Shown piece after piece: positions 49,997 through 59,214 of a DNA stretch of 64,000 bases. Source of the DNA: Rhizobacter sp. (GTDB lineage: Bacteria; Pseudomonadota; Gammaproteobacteria; Burkholderiales; Burkholderiaceae_C); NCBI GenBank assembly GCA_019635355.1, contig JAHBZQ010000001.1, forward strand, positions 1,364,001 through 1,428,000, read 5' to 3'. The first letter of the stretch is position 1; each line of letters starts with the position of its first letter. The translations under genes and the position numbers were made by a program. The notes below the pieces were generated by a model, which had not been told where the DNA came from, made no database searches, and saw only the letters and a program-made list of their open reading frames with translations.

Positions 49997-52633
49997 ATGA
50001 GCGCACAGCCCGCCCGCGACAGCGGCGAACGGCACATGGTCGCCATGTATTCCGTGCTCAGCGCCACCAACGAGGCGCTGCTGTACGCCAAGACGCCCAC
50101 CGAGCTGTTCCAGCGGGTGTGCGATGCCGCGGTCGACGGGCATCAGTTCCTCACCGCGGCCGTCACCACGCCGGACGCCGACACCGCCTGGCTGCGCGTC
50201 GAAGCCGCATCGGGCATCGCCGCCTCGCAGCTGCGCGAGTCGCGCATCTCGGTCGACGCCAACACCGCCGAAGGCCGCGGCCTGGTCGGCGAGGCCTACC
50301 GGGGCACCAAGCCCGCCATCAGCAACCAGTTCATGCAGGACCCGCGCACCGGGCCCTGGCACGCACAAGCCAGCCGGGCCGGCGTGGCGTCGGGCGCGGC
50401 CATCCCGATCGTGCGCGGCGGCAAGGCCTATGGCGTCATGCTCTTCTACGCGCGCGAGGTCGAGGCCTTCGGCGCCAGCATCGTGGCACTGCTCGAGCGC
50501 ATGGCGCGCAACATCGTCTTCGCCCTCGACAACTTCGAGCGCGAAGCCGAGCGCCAGCATGCCGAGGCAGCCCTGCGCCGCAGCGAAGACAAGTTCCGCA
50601 ACATCCTCGAAAGCCTGGACGACGCCTACTACGAGGTCGACCTGAAGGGCCGCCCGATCTACCTCAACGGCGCCTACGCCCGGATGCTGGGCTACGACCA
50701 CCACCACGTGGCCGAGCGCGACTACCGCAGCCGCCAGACGCCTGAGATGACGCAGGTCGTGTTCAACGCCTTCAACGAGGTCTTCCGCACCGGCGTGTCG
50801 AAGAAGTCGCAGATGTGGGAATACCTGCACCGCGACGGCAGCGTGATCCAGGTCGAAGGCTCGGTGCTGCTGGTCAAAGACGAAGACGGCAAGCCAGTGG
50901 GCTTTCGCGGCATCCTGCGCGATGTGACCGAGCGCCGCCGCATGGACCAGGCGCTGCGCGAGAGCGAGGCGCGTTTCCGCGCCATGACCAACCTGTCGTC
51001 CGACTGGTACTGGGAGACCGACCCCGAGACCCGCTTCACCCGGCTCGAAAGCCGCGAGACCGGCCTGCGCCAGAGCCGCAACCCGCTCATCGGGCGCGCC
51101 ATCTGGGAAAGCACCATGCAGGCGCACCTGCCCGGCGGGTGGGACGACTTCCGCGCGCTGCTGGCCGACCGCCAGTCCTTCCGCGACATCGTCATGCAGC
51201 GCATGGCCCCAAACAAGTCGCCCTACTACATCAGCATGAGTGGCGAGCCGATGTTCGACACCTCGGGCGCCTTCATCGGCTACCGCGGCATCTCGCGCGA
51301 GATCACCGAGCAGAAAGTGGCCGAAGAGCACATCCACCACATGGCGCGGCACGACAGCCTGACCGGCCTGCCCAACCGCCTGCTCTTCAGCAGCCTGCTC
51401 AACGCCGCCTTCAAGACCGCCGAGCGCTACAAGCGCACCTTCGCGGTCATGTTCATCGACCTCGACCGCTTCAAGTTCATCAACGACACGTTGGGCCACG
51501 AGGCCGGCGACACGCTGCTGAAGGAGATCACCGCCCGTTTCAAGCAGGCCCTGCGCGCGAGCGATGTGCTCGCACGCCTGGGCGGCGACGAGTTCGTGGT
51601 GCTCGTGCAGGAGGTGCCCGACCGCGAGCACGCGGCTGCGGTGGCGCGCAAGCTGCTCTCGGCGGCCATCAAGCCGATCGAACTCATGGGCCAGGAATGC
51701 CGCGTCACCGCGAGCATCGGCATCTCGCTCTTCCCCGGCGACGGCCAGGACGAGCAGGCGCTGATGAAAAACGCCGACAGCGCGATGTACCACGCCAAGG
51801 AAGAAGGCAAGAACAACTTCCAGTTCTATTCGAGCGAGATCAGCACTCAGACCCGCGAGCGCCTCACGCTCGAAGCCAACCTGCGCCGCGCGCTCGAGCG
51901 CCAGGAGTTCTCGCTCGCCTACCAGGCCAAGGTCGACCTGAAGAGCGGGCGCATCACCGGCGTGGAAGCCCTGCTGCGCTGGCACAACGAGGAGCTGGGC
52001 ACGGTGTCGCCGGCCACCTTCATCCCCGTCGCCGAAGAGACCGGCCTCATCGTGCACATCGGCCGCTGGGTGATGAAGACCGCCTGCCTGCAAAACGTGG
52101 CCTGGCAGAAGCAGGGCCTGCCGCCGATCAACATGGCGGTGAACCTCTCGGTGCGCCAGTTCGCCGACGAGCACCTGCTCGACGACGTGACGGCCATCCT
52201 GCAGGAGACCGGCATGAACCCGGCCCTGCTCGAGCTCGAGATCACCGAGGGCATGATCGTCCACAACGTCGACCGCGCCATCAAGCTGCTCACCGCCATC
52301 AAGCAGCTCGGCGTGCGACTGGCCATCGACGACTTTGGCACCGGGTACTCATCACTCGGCCAGCTGAAGAACTTCCCGATCGACACGCTCAAGGTCGACC
52401 GCTCGTTCATCCGCGACCTCGCCACCGACTCCGAAGACAAGGCCATCACCAGCGCCATCATCGCGATGGGCAAGACGCTGTCGCTCACGGTGGTCGCCGA
52501 AGGCGTGGAGACGGCCGAGCAGCAGACCTTCCTGCGAGAGCAGGCCTGCGACGAGATGCAGGGCTACTACTTCAGCAAGCCGGTTGCGCCGGACGAGTTC
52601 GCGGCGCTGCTCGGCAAAGAGAAGGCTACTTGA
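49997..52633 (+). CDS. GAF-PAS-PAS-GGDEF-EAL c-di-GMP protein
   Basis: An 878-residue cytosolic signalling protein with no membrane segment. A GAF domain (about 15-180) is followed by two PAS domains (about 195-315 and 320-440), a GGDEF domain with intact GGDEF at 529-533 and an RxxD inhibitory site (RASD, 520-523), and a C-terminal EAL domain (EALLRW from 657; EITEGM; DDFGTGYSSLG; EGVET). Both catalytic domains look intact, so it may make and break c-di-GMP, with one activity dominant. An AGGAGA site precedes the ATG. The last 8 bases overlap the end of cysE. Confidence 0.95.
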   Translation: MSAQPARDSGERHMVAMYSVLSATNEALLYAKTPTELFQRVCDAAVDGHQFLTAAVTTPDADTAWLRVEAASGIAASQLRESRISVDANTAEGRGLVGEAYRGTKPAISNQFMQDPRTGPWHAQASRAGVASGAAIPIVRGGKAYGVMLFYAREVEAFGASIVALLERMARNIVFALDNFEREAERQHAEAALRRSEDKFRNILESLDDAYYEVDLKGRPIYLNGAYARMLGYDHHHVAERDYRSRQTPEMTQVVFNAFNEVFRTGVSKKSQMWEYLHRDGSVIQVEGSVLLVKDEDGKPVGFRGILRDVTERRRMDQALRESEARFRAMTNLSSDWYWETDPETRFTRLESRETGLRQSRNPLIGRAIWESTMQAHLPGGWDDFRALLADRQSFRDIVMQRMAPNKSPYYISMSGEPMFDTSGAFIGYRGISREITEQKVAEEHIHHMARHDSLTGLPNRLLFSSLLNAAFKTAERYKRTFAVMFIDLDRFKFINDTLGHEAGDTLLKEITARFKQALRASDVLARLGGDEFVVLVQEVPDREHAAAVARKLLSAAIKPIELMGQECRVTASIGISLFPGDGQDEQALMKNADSAMYHAKEEGKNNFQFYSSEISTQTRERLTLEANLRRALERQEFSLAYQAKVDLKSGRITGVEALLRWHNEELGTVSPATFIPVAEETGLIVHIGRWVMKTACLQNVAWQKQGLPPINMAVNLSVRQFADEHLLDDVTAILQETGMNPALLELEITEGMIVHNVDRAIKLLTAIKQLGVRLAIDDFGTGYSSLGQLKNFPIDTLKVDRSFIRDLATDSEDKAITSAIIAMGKTLSLTVVAEGVETAEQQTFLREQACDEMQGYYFSKPVAPDEFAALLGKEKAT

Positions 52634-53393
52634 CGAGCTGACTGAGCCGGTCGGCGTCGAAGTCTTCCTTCGTCGCCGCATCGCTCGGCACGCAGTCGCC
52701 CTTCTGCATCGGCGCGATCTTCTCGATGGCCGCCCACAGCAGCGCGATCTGGTGCGCATTGCCGGCGGCGTTGTCGATCAGGCCCTTCATCGCCTGCGAC
52801 ATCGGGTCGTCGCTCTCGGTGATGCCGTAGGCCGAGAAGCCCATGCGGGCGGCGGCTTCCTCGCGCTTGGCGTCGACGTCTTTGTGGATGATGCGCGCCG
52901 GGTTGCCCACGGCTGTGGCACCGGGGGGCACCTCTTTCAGCACGACCGCGTTGGAGCCGACACGCGCACCATCGTGCACCGTGAAGCCACCCAGCACCTG
53001 TGAATTGGCCCCCACGATCACACCCTTGCCGAGCGTCGGGTGGCGCTTGGCACCGCGCGTGAGCGAGGTGCCGCCGAGCGTCACGCCCTGGTAGATGGTG
53101 CAGTCGTCGCCGATCTCGGCTGTCTCGCCCACCACCACGCCCATGCCGTGGTCGATGAAGACCCGCCGACCGACTTTCGCCGCGGGGTGGATTTCGATGC
53201 CGGTGAACCAGCGCGCCAGCTGGGAGATGAAACGCCCGCCCCACTTCCAGCCGCGCACCCAGCACGCATTCGCCCAGCGGTGCATCACCAGCGCATGCAG
53301 GCCGGGGTAACAGGTGAGCACGGTGAAGGCCGAATGCGCGGCCGGGTCGCGCTCCAGGATGCAGTGGACGTCTTCTCGAATGCGCTCGAACAT
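52626..53393 (-). CDS. cysE: Serine O-acetyltransferase CysE
   Basis: Acetylates L-serine in the first step of cysteine synthesis, 255 residues. A helical N-terminal domain (MFERIREDVHCILERDPAAHSAFTVLTCYPGLHAL) precedes a left-handed beta-helix of hexapeptide repeats (IDHGMGVVVGETAEIGDDCTIYQGVTLGG). The catalytic His/Asp pair is in this region. Downstream regions show GKGVIVGANSQVLGGFTVHDGARVGSNAVVLKEVP. Its product route supplies cysteine for IscS. Confidence 0.94.
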   Translation of the reverse strand: MFERIREDVHCILERDPAAHSAFTVLTCYPGLHALVMHRWANACWVRGWKWGGRFISQLARWFTGIEIHPAAKVGRRVFIDHGMGVVVGETAEIGDDCTIYQGVTLGGTSLTRGAKRHPTLGKGVIVGANSQVLGGFTVHDGARVGSNAVVLKEVPPGATAVGNPARIIHKDVDAKREEAAARMGFSAYGITESDDPMSQAMKGLIDNAAGNAHQIALLWAAIEKIAPMQKGDCVPSDAATKEDFDADRLSQLVK

Positions 53394-53441
53394 GGCGAGG
53401 CAGTTTAGCGACGGACTTCCAAGCCTGCTCGGCTCGGGTTG

Positions 53442-54161
53442 TCAGGGCTTGCGGCCGCCCTGCATCGCGCGGGCGATGCCGCGCAGGATGTGGATCTCTT
53501 CCGCCGTCAGCTCGGCGCGGTTGAAAAGCTGGTTCAGGCGAGGCATCAGCTTCTTCGGCGCGGCCGGGTCGAGGAAGCCGACGTCGGTCAGCGCCTGTTT
53601 CCAGTGGTCGAGCAGGCCCTGCACATCGCTCGCGGTGGCTGGTGCCGCCGCCGGCGTGCGGGCTGCGACCTCGAAGCCACCGAGCGCCTGCCGCCAGTCG
53701 TAGGCGATGAGCTGCACCGCCTGCGCGAGGTTGAGCGAGCCGTAGTCGGGGTGCGTGGGGATGCTCAGGCAGGCATGGCAGCGGTACACGTCGTCGTTGC
53801 CCATGCCATAACGCTCGGAGCCGAAGACGAAGGCCACGCGGTGGTCGGTCTTGGCCAAGGTCGTGAAGAGTTCACGCGGTGCGTGGGTCGGCGGGCCGAA
53901 ATCGCGCGGCGTCATGGCGGTGGCGCAGGCATAACTCACGCCGTCGAGCGCTTCGGTCAGCGTGCCCACCACGCGGGCGCGCACGAGGATGTCGGCCGCG
54001 CCGCTGGCCATCGCGACCGTCTCTTCCTGCACCAGCACGTCGGCAAACCGTGGTGCCACGAGCACCAGATCGCTGAAGCCCATCACCTTCATCGCCCGTG
54101 CCGCCGCACCCACATTGCCCGGATGGCTGGTGTTGATGAGGACGAAACGTGTGTCGTTCAT
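53442..54161 (-). CDS. trmJ: tRNA Cm32/Um32 methyltransferase TrmJ
   Basis: A SPOUT-family RNA methyltransferase of 239 residues. NTSHPGNVGAAARAMKVMGF at the N-terminus, VFGSERYGMGNDD and PTHPDYGSLNLAQAVQL are the three SPOUT motifs with the SAM-binding knot. The C-terminal helical extension matches TrmJ, which methylates the 2'-O of nucleotide 32 in tRNA. cysE starts 48 bases downstream on the same strand, and suhB is divergent. Confidence 0.92.
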   Translation of the reverse strand: MNDTRFVLINTSHPGNVGAAARAMKVMGFSDLVLVAPRFADVLVQEETVAMASGAADILVRARVVGTLTEALDGVSYACATAMTPRDFGPPTHAPRELFTTLAKTDHRVAFVFGSERYGMGNDDVYRCHACLSIPTHPDYGSLNLAQAVQLIAYDWRQALGGFEVAARTPAAAPATASDVQGLLDHWKQALTDVGFLDPAAPKKLMPRLNQLFNRAELTAEEIHILRGIARAMQGGRKP

Positions 54162-54272
54162 GGGCTCGCGCTTAAAATTCGATTATCCGTGCCGCTCTCT
54201 TCGCGAGATCCGCGCACCCCGCTCTTTCCACACCGCCATCCGCCTCTTTCCTTTTCCTTTGCAGGACGCCCC

Positions 54273-55238
54273 ATGTCGCAAGCGCTTCACCCCATGCTCA
54301 ACGTCGCCATCAAGGCGGCCCGTACCGCGGGGACCATCATCAACCGCGCTTCGCTCGATCTCGACATCCTGAAGGTGACCACCAAGTCAGCCAACGACTT
54401 CGTGACCGAGGTGGACCATCGCTGTGAAGAAGCCATCATCGAGACCCTGCTCGCCGCCTACCCCGGCCACGGCATCCTGGCCGAAGAGTCGGGCCGCACG
54501 CATGGCGCGAAGAGCAGCGAATACGTCTGGATCATCGACCCGCTCGACGGCACCACCAACTTCATCCACGGCCTGCCGTTCTATGCGGTCTCGATCGCCC
54601 TCGCCTTCCGCGACCAGATCCAGCAGGCCGTGGTCTACGACCCGACGCGCAACGACCTCTTCTATGCCTCGAAGGGCCGCGGCGCCTTCCTGAACGACAA
54701 GCGCCTGCGCGTCTCGAAGCGCACGCGCCTGTCCGACTCGCTGGTCGGCACCGGCTTTCCCTTCCGCAAGGGTGACAACTTCCAGCGCTACCTGAAGATG
54801 TTTGCCGAGGTGATGACCTCCTGCGCCGGCGTGCGCCGCCCGGGCGCTGCGGCGCTCGACCTCTGCTACGTGGCCGCAGGCCACTACGACGCCTTCTTCG
54901 AGACCGGACTCAACCCCTGGGACATCGCCGCCGCCTCGCTCATCATCACCGAGGCCGGTGGCCTGATCGGCAACTTCACCGGCGAGGCCGACTTCATGTA
55001 TCAGCGCGAGGTGGTGGCCGGCAACCCGAAGATCTATGCGCAGATGGTGAACATCCTCGCGCCCTTCACCCGCGTCATCAAGGATGCACCGGCGGCCGGC
55101 GTCGCCCCCGCCGACGCCGCCCCGACGGCAGAAGACGTCTTCATCGCCAGCGCCACGGCTGCACCAGCCGTACCCGCCGAAGCGCCGAAGAAGAAGGTGG
55201 CCGTGCGCATCCGCAAGGCCGACCTCGACAAGTCTTAA
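54273..55238 (+). CDS. suhB: Inositol monophosphatase family protein SuhB
   Basis: A 321-residue inositol monophosphatase. Metal-binding motifs are intact: LAEESGR, WIIDPLDGTTNFIHGLPF and WDIAAASLIITEAGG. SuhB also acts as a partner of Nus factors in rRNA transcription in E. coli. The last 50 residues form an Ala/Pro-rich linker and a short basic end (PKKKVAVRIRKADLDKS) beyond the usual 265-residue fold. The ATG at 54273 follows a GCAGGA site. The stop shares the TTAA at 55235-55238 with the convergent regulator gene. Confidence 0.92.
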   Translation: MSQALHPMLNVAIKAARTAGTIINRASLDLDILKVTTKSANDFVTEVDHRCEEAIIETLLAAYPGHGILAEESGRTHGAKSSEYVWIIDPLDGTTNFIHGLPFYAVSIALAFRDQIQQAVVYDPTRNDLFYASKGRGAFLNDKRLRVSKRTRLSDSLVGTGFPFRKGDNFQRYLKMFAEVMTSCAGVRRPGAAALDLCYVAAGHYDAFFETGLNPWDIAAASLIITEAGGLIGNFTGEADFMYQREVVAGNPKIYAQMVNILAPFTRVIKDAPAAGVAPADAAPTAEDVFIASATAAPAVPAEAPKKKVAVRIRKADLDKS

Positions 55239-57901
55239 GCGTCGTTCAACTCGCGCCAGCGCGCCGCCGCCTGGCCGCGCGTGTCGACGCCGAGCTTGCC
55301 GAGGATGTTGGCCACGTGCCGCTTCACGGTGTGCGGGCTCAGGTCGAAGGCGCGGGCGATGAGCTTGTTGCTGTCGCCGGCGGCGATGCGCGCGAGCACC
55401 TCGGTTTCGCGCTCGCTCAGCCCCGCGGTGCCCGCGGGCCGAGCGCTCGGCATCGCCACCACCGGCGCCTGCAGGCCCAGCACCGACGACAAGTGCGCAA
55501 GCAGCGCCTGGTCGGCCGCCGGCAGGCGCGCGCCCCAGGGCGCCGACTGCAGCCGCGCCAGCACCTGCGGGCCGGCGAACAAGGCCCCGCCGATCTCGCG
55601 CCGGTCGCGCACCTCGTCGAACCAGTTTTGCAGCGTGATCGCGGCGAGGTCGAGCCGGCCCTGTTGCACGTGCACGTCGGCCAGCAGCAAGCGCGCCTGC
55701 GTGGCGGGGTAGAAAAGCGAACGGTTCACGTCATCGGCCAGCGGCTGCAGCAGCACGCGTGCGTCGTCGAGACGGCCATCGGCCAGCGCGACCAGCGCCT
55801 GGCCGAAGGCACGGTTGGCCGGCGCGGCGGGCCATTCGTAGGCATTGCCAGCGCGCTGCAGCTCGGCGTCGACACGGCGCAGCGCCTCGTCGTCGCGCAG
55901 GATCCAGCAGGCGCGAAGGTGCACGAAGAGCACCTCCGATTCGTGCACCTGCCGGTGGCTCAGCGGGCTGTGCAGGCGCAGGTCGTCGACCATCTCGCGG
56001 CCCACCGCGTGGCAGGCCTCGCGCTCGCCGCGCAGCGCGAGCCACAGCGTGCGCGCTAGGCGCAGCTCGGTGGCGAGGATGCGCGGCATGCCGAGCCAGT
56101 GGCTGTCTTCCTCGCAACGCTGCAGCCATTGCCCGGCGTCGTCGAGCTGGGCCGCGCCGAGCGCCAGCCAGGCACGGATGTTGGCCACGCCGGCGCGCAG
56201 CTGCGTGGGCGCATCGCCGCACACGCGCATCGCGCTGTGGGCAAAGCGATCGAGCAGCGGTTGCATGCCCGGTAGGCCGACGAACACGCAGTGCGCGGGG
56301 AACTGCATCCACAGCATCGGCACCGGCACACGCTCCAGCGAGGCCAGCATCTCGGCAAACATGGGCGCGACCCGCTCGGTGCGCGCGGCCACGAATTCGT
56401 CCCACGCGCTGCTGTAGTAGACGAAGGCGCGAGCCGCATCGTCGAGCGGCATCGCGCGCAGCGCCGTGAGTTCACGGGTCGACTCGGCCAGGCGGCCGGC
56501 GTGCCAGAGCCCCGAGCAGACGTTGGCCCGCGTGAGCACCGCGTCGCGCTGGCGGCCCATGCGGGCAAAGCCCTCGGCGGCCTGCTGCATCGCGACGAGC
56601 AGCGTCGACCAGTCGAAATGCGGCCAGGCGGCCAGGCCCTTCACCAGCTGCAGGTCGGGCCGGCGCGCGAGTTCTTCTTCCGGGAAGAGCGTCAGCAGTT
56701 GCTCCAGCGTCGCACCGGCGCCAACGCCCAGCTGTTCCTGCGCACGCTTGGCGAGCACGGCTGTCGCTTCATCCCAGGCACCGGCGCGTGCCAGGTAGCC
56801 CACCGCCCGCGACAGGTCGGGCTCGTGCTCGGCCGCGCGGCGCAAAAGGCGTGGCAGCTCGTCGGGGAAGTCGCGCTGGAGCCGGTCTTCCAGGAAATCG
56901 CGGAAGAGATCGTGCAGGCGCAGCGTGAACTCGTCGGCCTCCATGACGCTCGCGAAGAGGCCGCGGCGCTCGATGTCTTCGAGCAGCCGCGCGGCATGCG
57001 GCGTCTCGGCCACATGGCCGCAGCGCGCCACCGTGAGCTCGGGCAGCACCGAGCAACGCAGCAGGAAGTCGCGCAGCTCGGCGGGCAGCTCGTCGAGCAC
57101 CTCGGTGGCCAGGTAGTCGAAGAGGTGGCGTTGCGTGGGAACGCTCGCCCTCGCCGTGCCCGGCCGAGCCGCCAGGCTGAGGCGAAGGCCTGCGGCCCAG
57201 CCGTCGGTGCGCTCCATCAGCTCTCGGGGGCTGGTGCAGGCGCTGCTGCCGGCATTGAGGTCGAGCAAGGCGCTGACCTCGGCTTCGTTGAACCGCAGGT
57301 CGAACTGCCGGAACTCGGCCAGCTCACCTTGCGCACGCAGCCGCGCGAGTGAAAGCACCGGCTCCACCCGGCTCGCCACCACCAGGCCCCAGCGCGGCGG
57401 CAGCCGCTCGACCAGCGCCTGCAGCAGCTCGAAGATGCGCGGGTCGCTGAGCCGGTGGGCGTCGTCGAGCACGATGAGCCCGCGCCAGACCTCGGTGCCG
57501 GCGAGTGCGTTGGCCAGCTCGGTGGCCACGTCGCGCAAGCCGTGTTCGGCCTGCGCCAGGAGGGCCAGCGCTTCGGGTGACACGCGCCACGGCAGGTCAT
57601 AAGGTTCGAGTGCGGTCGCCAGGCACGCCAGGAAGCGCGGCAGCTGGTCGTCCTCGTCGACCGAGACCCAGGCCAGCGCGAGCCCTTCGGGCCCCTCGGG
57701 CAGCAGGCGGATCTGCCGTCCGAGCGCCGAGGTCTTGCCGTAGCCGGCCGGTGCCACCAGCAGGGTGAGCCGCTGCTCCATCAGCGCGCGGCCGAGCGCC
57801 TCTTCGAGCTGAGGGCGGGCCACGAGCCCGGCCCGGGGCCGCGGCGGCTGGATCTTGGCAAGGGCGAACGACGGCGCCAGAACGGCGGCGGAGGCAGGCA
57901 T
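55235..57901 (-). CDS. MalT-type large LuxR transcriptional regulator
   Basis: An 888-residue signal-transducing ATPase of the MalT/LAL class. The N-terminal P-loop is APAGYGKT (50-57), with a Walker B-like LIVLDDAHRL. A long TPR-like helical middle region (about 350-800) follows. The C-terminal LuxR HTH (about 825-880) reads LSERETEVLARIAAGDSNKLIARAFDLSPHTVKRH. Such proteins usually bind an inducer and activate nearby operons. It is divergent from the cupin-hemerythrin-cytochrome genes, which are its likely targets. The ATG at 57901 is supported by the conserved N-terminus; the frame remains open upstream. Confidence 0.9.
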   Translation of the reverse strand: MPASAAVLAPSFALAKIQPPRPRAGLVARPQLEEALGRALMEQRLTLLVAPAGYGKTSALGRQIRLLPEGPEGLALAWVSVDEDDQLPRFLACLATALEPYDLPWRVSPEALALLAQAEHGLRDVATELANALAGTEVWRGLIVLDDAHRLSDPRIFELLQALVERLPPRWGLVVASRVEPVLSLARLRAQGELAEFRQFDLRFNEAEVSALLDLNAGSSACTSPRELMERTDGWAAGLRLSLAARPGTARASVPTQRHLFDYLATEVLDELPAELRDFLLRCSVLPELTVARCGHVAETPHAARLLEDIERRGLFASVMEADEFTLRLHDLFRDFLEDRLQRDFPDELPRLLRRAAEHEPDLSRAVGYLARAGAWDEATAVLAKRAQEQLGVGAGATLEQLLTLFPEEELARRPDLQLVKGLAAWPHFDWSTLLVAMQQAAEGFARMGRQRDAVLTRANVCSGLWHAGRLAESTRELTALRAMPLDDAARAFVYYSSAWDEFVAARTERVAPMFAEMLASLERVPVPMLWMQFPAHCVFVGLPGMQPLLDRFAHSAMRVCGDAPTQLRAGVANIRAWLALGAAQLDDAGQWLQRCEEDSHWLGMPRILATELRLARTLWLALRGEREACHAVGREMVDDLRLHSPLSHRQVHESEVLFVHLRACWILRDDEALRRVDAELQRAGNAYEWPAAPANRAFGQALVALADGRLDDARVLLQPLADDVNRSLFYPATQARLLLADVHVQQGRLDLAAITLQNWFDEVRDRREIGGALFAGPQVLARLQSAPWGARLPAADQALLAHLSSVLGLQAPVVAMPSARPAGTAGLSERETEVLARIAAGDSNKLIARAFDLSPHTVKRHVANILGKLGVDTRGQAAARWRELNDA

Positions 57902-57995
57902 GCGCGCAATTCTGCCCAAAGCATCGGCCGCGGCGAGTGACCAATGGCTCTTCTGGGCGATGCCGCCGCCCACCCGGCTGCGCAGACTGCCCGGC

Positions 57996-58337
57996 ATGCA
58001 CGTCTTCCACCACCAACACCTGCAGCGCCTCGCCCAAGACCGCGAGGGCGAGCAGCACTTCTGCGCCATCGGCCCGCCTTGCGGCGTGCACGACTTCCAG
58101 GTCTGGGTGCACACCCTGCCGCCCGGCGCCCACACGCCGCTGCAGCGCCACGGCGGCAGCTTCGCCTGCCTCGCGTTCTCGGGCTCGGGCAAGTTGCTGC
58201 TCGACGGCGGCCCGGTGCGCTTCCAGGCGCCGTGCACGCTGGTGGTGCCGCCCGGCTGCGACTTCCAGATCGCCAACAACAGTGCGCTGCCGCTGCGGGT
58301 GCTGAGCGTCTTCACGGCCGAGCCCGTGGCCCGCTGA
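57996..58337 (+). CDS. Small cupin-domain protein
   Basis: A cupin of about 113 residues (HVFHHQHLQRLAQDREGEQHF...VWVHTLPPGAHTPLQRHGGSFACLAFSGSGKLLLDGGPVRFQAPCTLVVPPGCDFQIANNS). The classic G-x5-H-x-H motif is degenerate, but His in the HTPLQRHGG segment could bind metal. The start is uncertain: ATGs at 57900, 57960 and 57996 are in frame, and the last begins just before the fold. It is divergent from the MalT-type regulator and may be its sensor partner or target; the ligand is unknown. Confidence 0.75.
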   Translation: MHVFHHQHLQRLAQDREGEQHFCAIGPPCGVHDFQVWVHTLPPGAHTPLQRHGGSFACLAFSGSGKLLLDGGPVRFQAPCTLVVPPGCDFQIANNSALPLRVLSVFTAEPVAR

Positions 58338-58361
58338 GCCCCTCACCCCCTCATCCGGGGT

Positions 58362-58376
58362 GGCCCGCCGCGGGCC
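58362..58376 (+). terminator. Possible hairpin after the cupin gene
   Basis: GGCCCG-CCG-CGGGCC forms a 6-bp GC stem 25 bases past the cupin stop, without a U-run. It may separate the cupin transcript from the hemerythrin gene; alternatively the three genes are co-transcribed. The remaining gap to 58479 shows only the AGGAGA site of the next gene. Confidence 0.3.
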
Positions 58377-58479
58377 ATGCGATGGCTCCTTCAGGCGATG
58401 CCTGGCCCGCCCCGCCCCGGAACACTGACAACCATGCCGCGAACCCTGCGGCACCCCTTCAACCCATCAGGAGAGACCC

Positions 58480-59193
58480 ATGACGACCGCCATCCACGCC
58501 GACGCCGCCACGCAAGACACCACCCCCGCCACCGCGCAGCGATTCGACATCTACCAGCCCATCCACAAGGCGCTGCGCAACTTCATGGGCGACACCCTCT
58601 CCCGCCTCGGCCGCGTCGACGTGACCGATGCCGAAGACCTCGCCGGCGCACTGAGCCAGGTCGAGTCGCTGCTCGACTTCTGCGCCAAGCACGTGCGCCA
58701 CGAGAACGACTTCATCCACACCGCCATCCGGGCCCGCCAGCCGGCCGGGGCGAGCCGCACCAGCGAAGACCACGTGGAGCATCTGCAAAGCATCGACGCG
58801 CTGCACAAGGAGACTCGCGCCGTCTACGACGCCAGCGACGCCCAGCGCCACGTGCTTGCGCTGCGCCTGTACCGCCACCTCGCGCTTTTCATCGCCGAGA
58901 ACCTGCAGCACATGCACATCGAGGAGACGGCCAACACCGCCGCGCTGTGGGAGCACTACACCGACGAGGAACTGATGGACCTGGAGGCCCGCCTGGTCGC
59001 CACCATCAGCCCCGCCGACACCATGCTCACGATGCGCTGGATGGTGCCAGGCATCACCCCGCAGCAGCGCGCCGCCCTGCTCGGCGGCATGAAGGCCGGT
59101 GCGCCGGCCGAGGTGTTCGAAGCGGTGCTGAACGTGGTGCGCCCGCACCTGTCTGCACACGACTGGTCGAAGCTCACGCGCGACCTCGGCTGA
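58480..59193 (+). CDS. Hemerythrin-like protein
   Basis: A 237-residue HHE-domain protein. The helical bundle offers the usual di-iron ligands: His29, His74-Glu75 (HVRHENDFIH), His98/His101, His133, and His144/His146-Glu148-Glu149 (LQHMHIEET). The C-terminal third (WMVPGITPQQRAALLGGMKAGAP) is typical of proteobacterial hemerythrins linked with O2 or NO handling. AGGAGA precedes the ATG. It is followed 21 bases later by a di-haem cytochrome c gene, suggesting an operon. Confidence 0.88.
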   Translation: MTTAIHADAATQDTTPATAQRFDIYQPIHKALRNFMGDTLSRLGRVDVTDAEDLAGALSQVESLLDFCAKHVRHENDFIHTAIRARQPAGASRTSEDHVEHLQSIDALHKETRAVYDASDAQRHVLALRLYRHLALFIAENLQHMHIEETANTAALWEHYTDEELMDLEARLVATISPADTMLTMRWMVPGITPQQRAALLGGMKAGAPAEVFEAVLNVVRPHLSAHDWSKLTRDLG

Positions 59194-59214
59194 GCCGCCC
59201 TCCAGGAGAAGAAC

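Noticed and set aside
49313..52264. A 983-codon open frame on the minus strand opposite the GGDEF-EAL gene
   Set aside because: It is an antisense shadow of high-GC coding sequence, rich in His/Arg/Val/Leu with no recognisable domain, while the plus strand encodes a clear multi-domain protein.
57897..58315. An N-terminal extension of the MalT-type regulator across the cupin gene
   Set aside because: The extension is out-of-frame cupin sequence on the opposite strand, and the conserved N-terminus begins at 57901.
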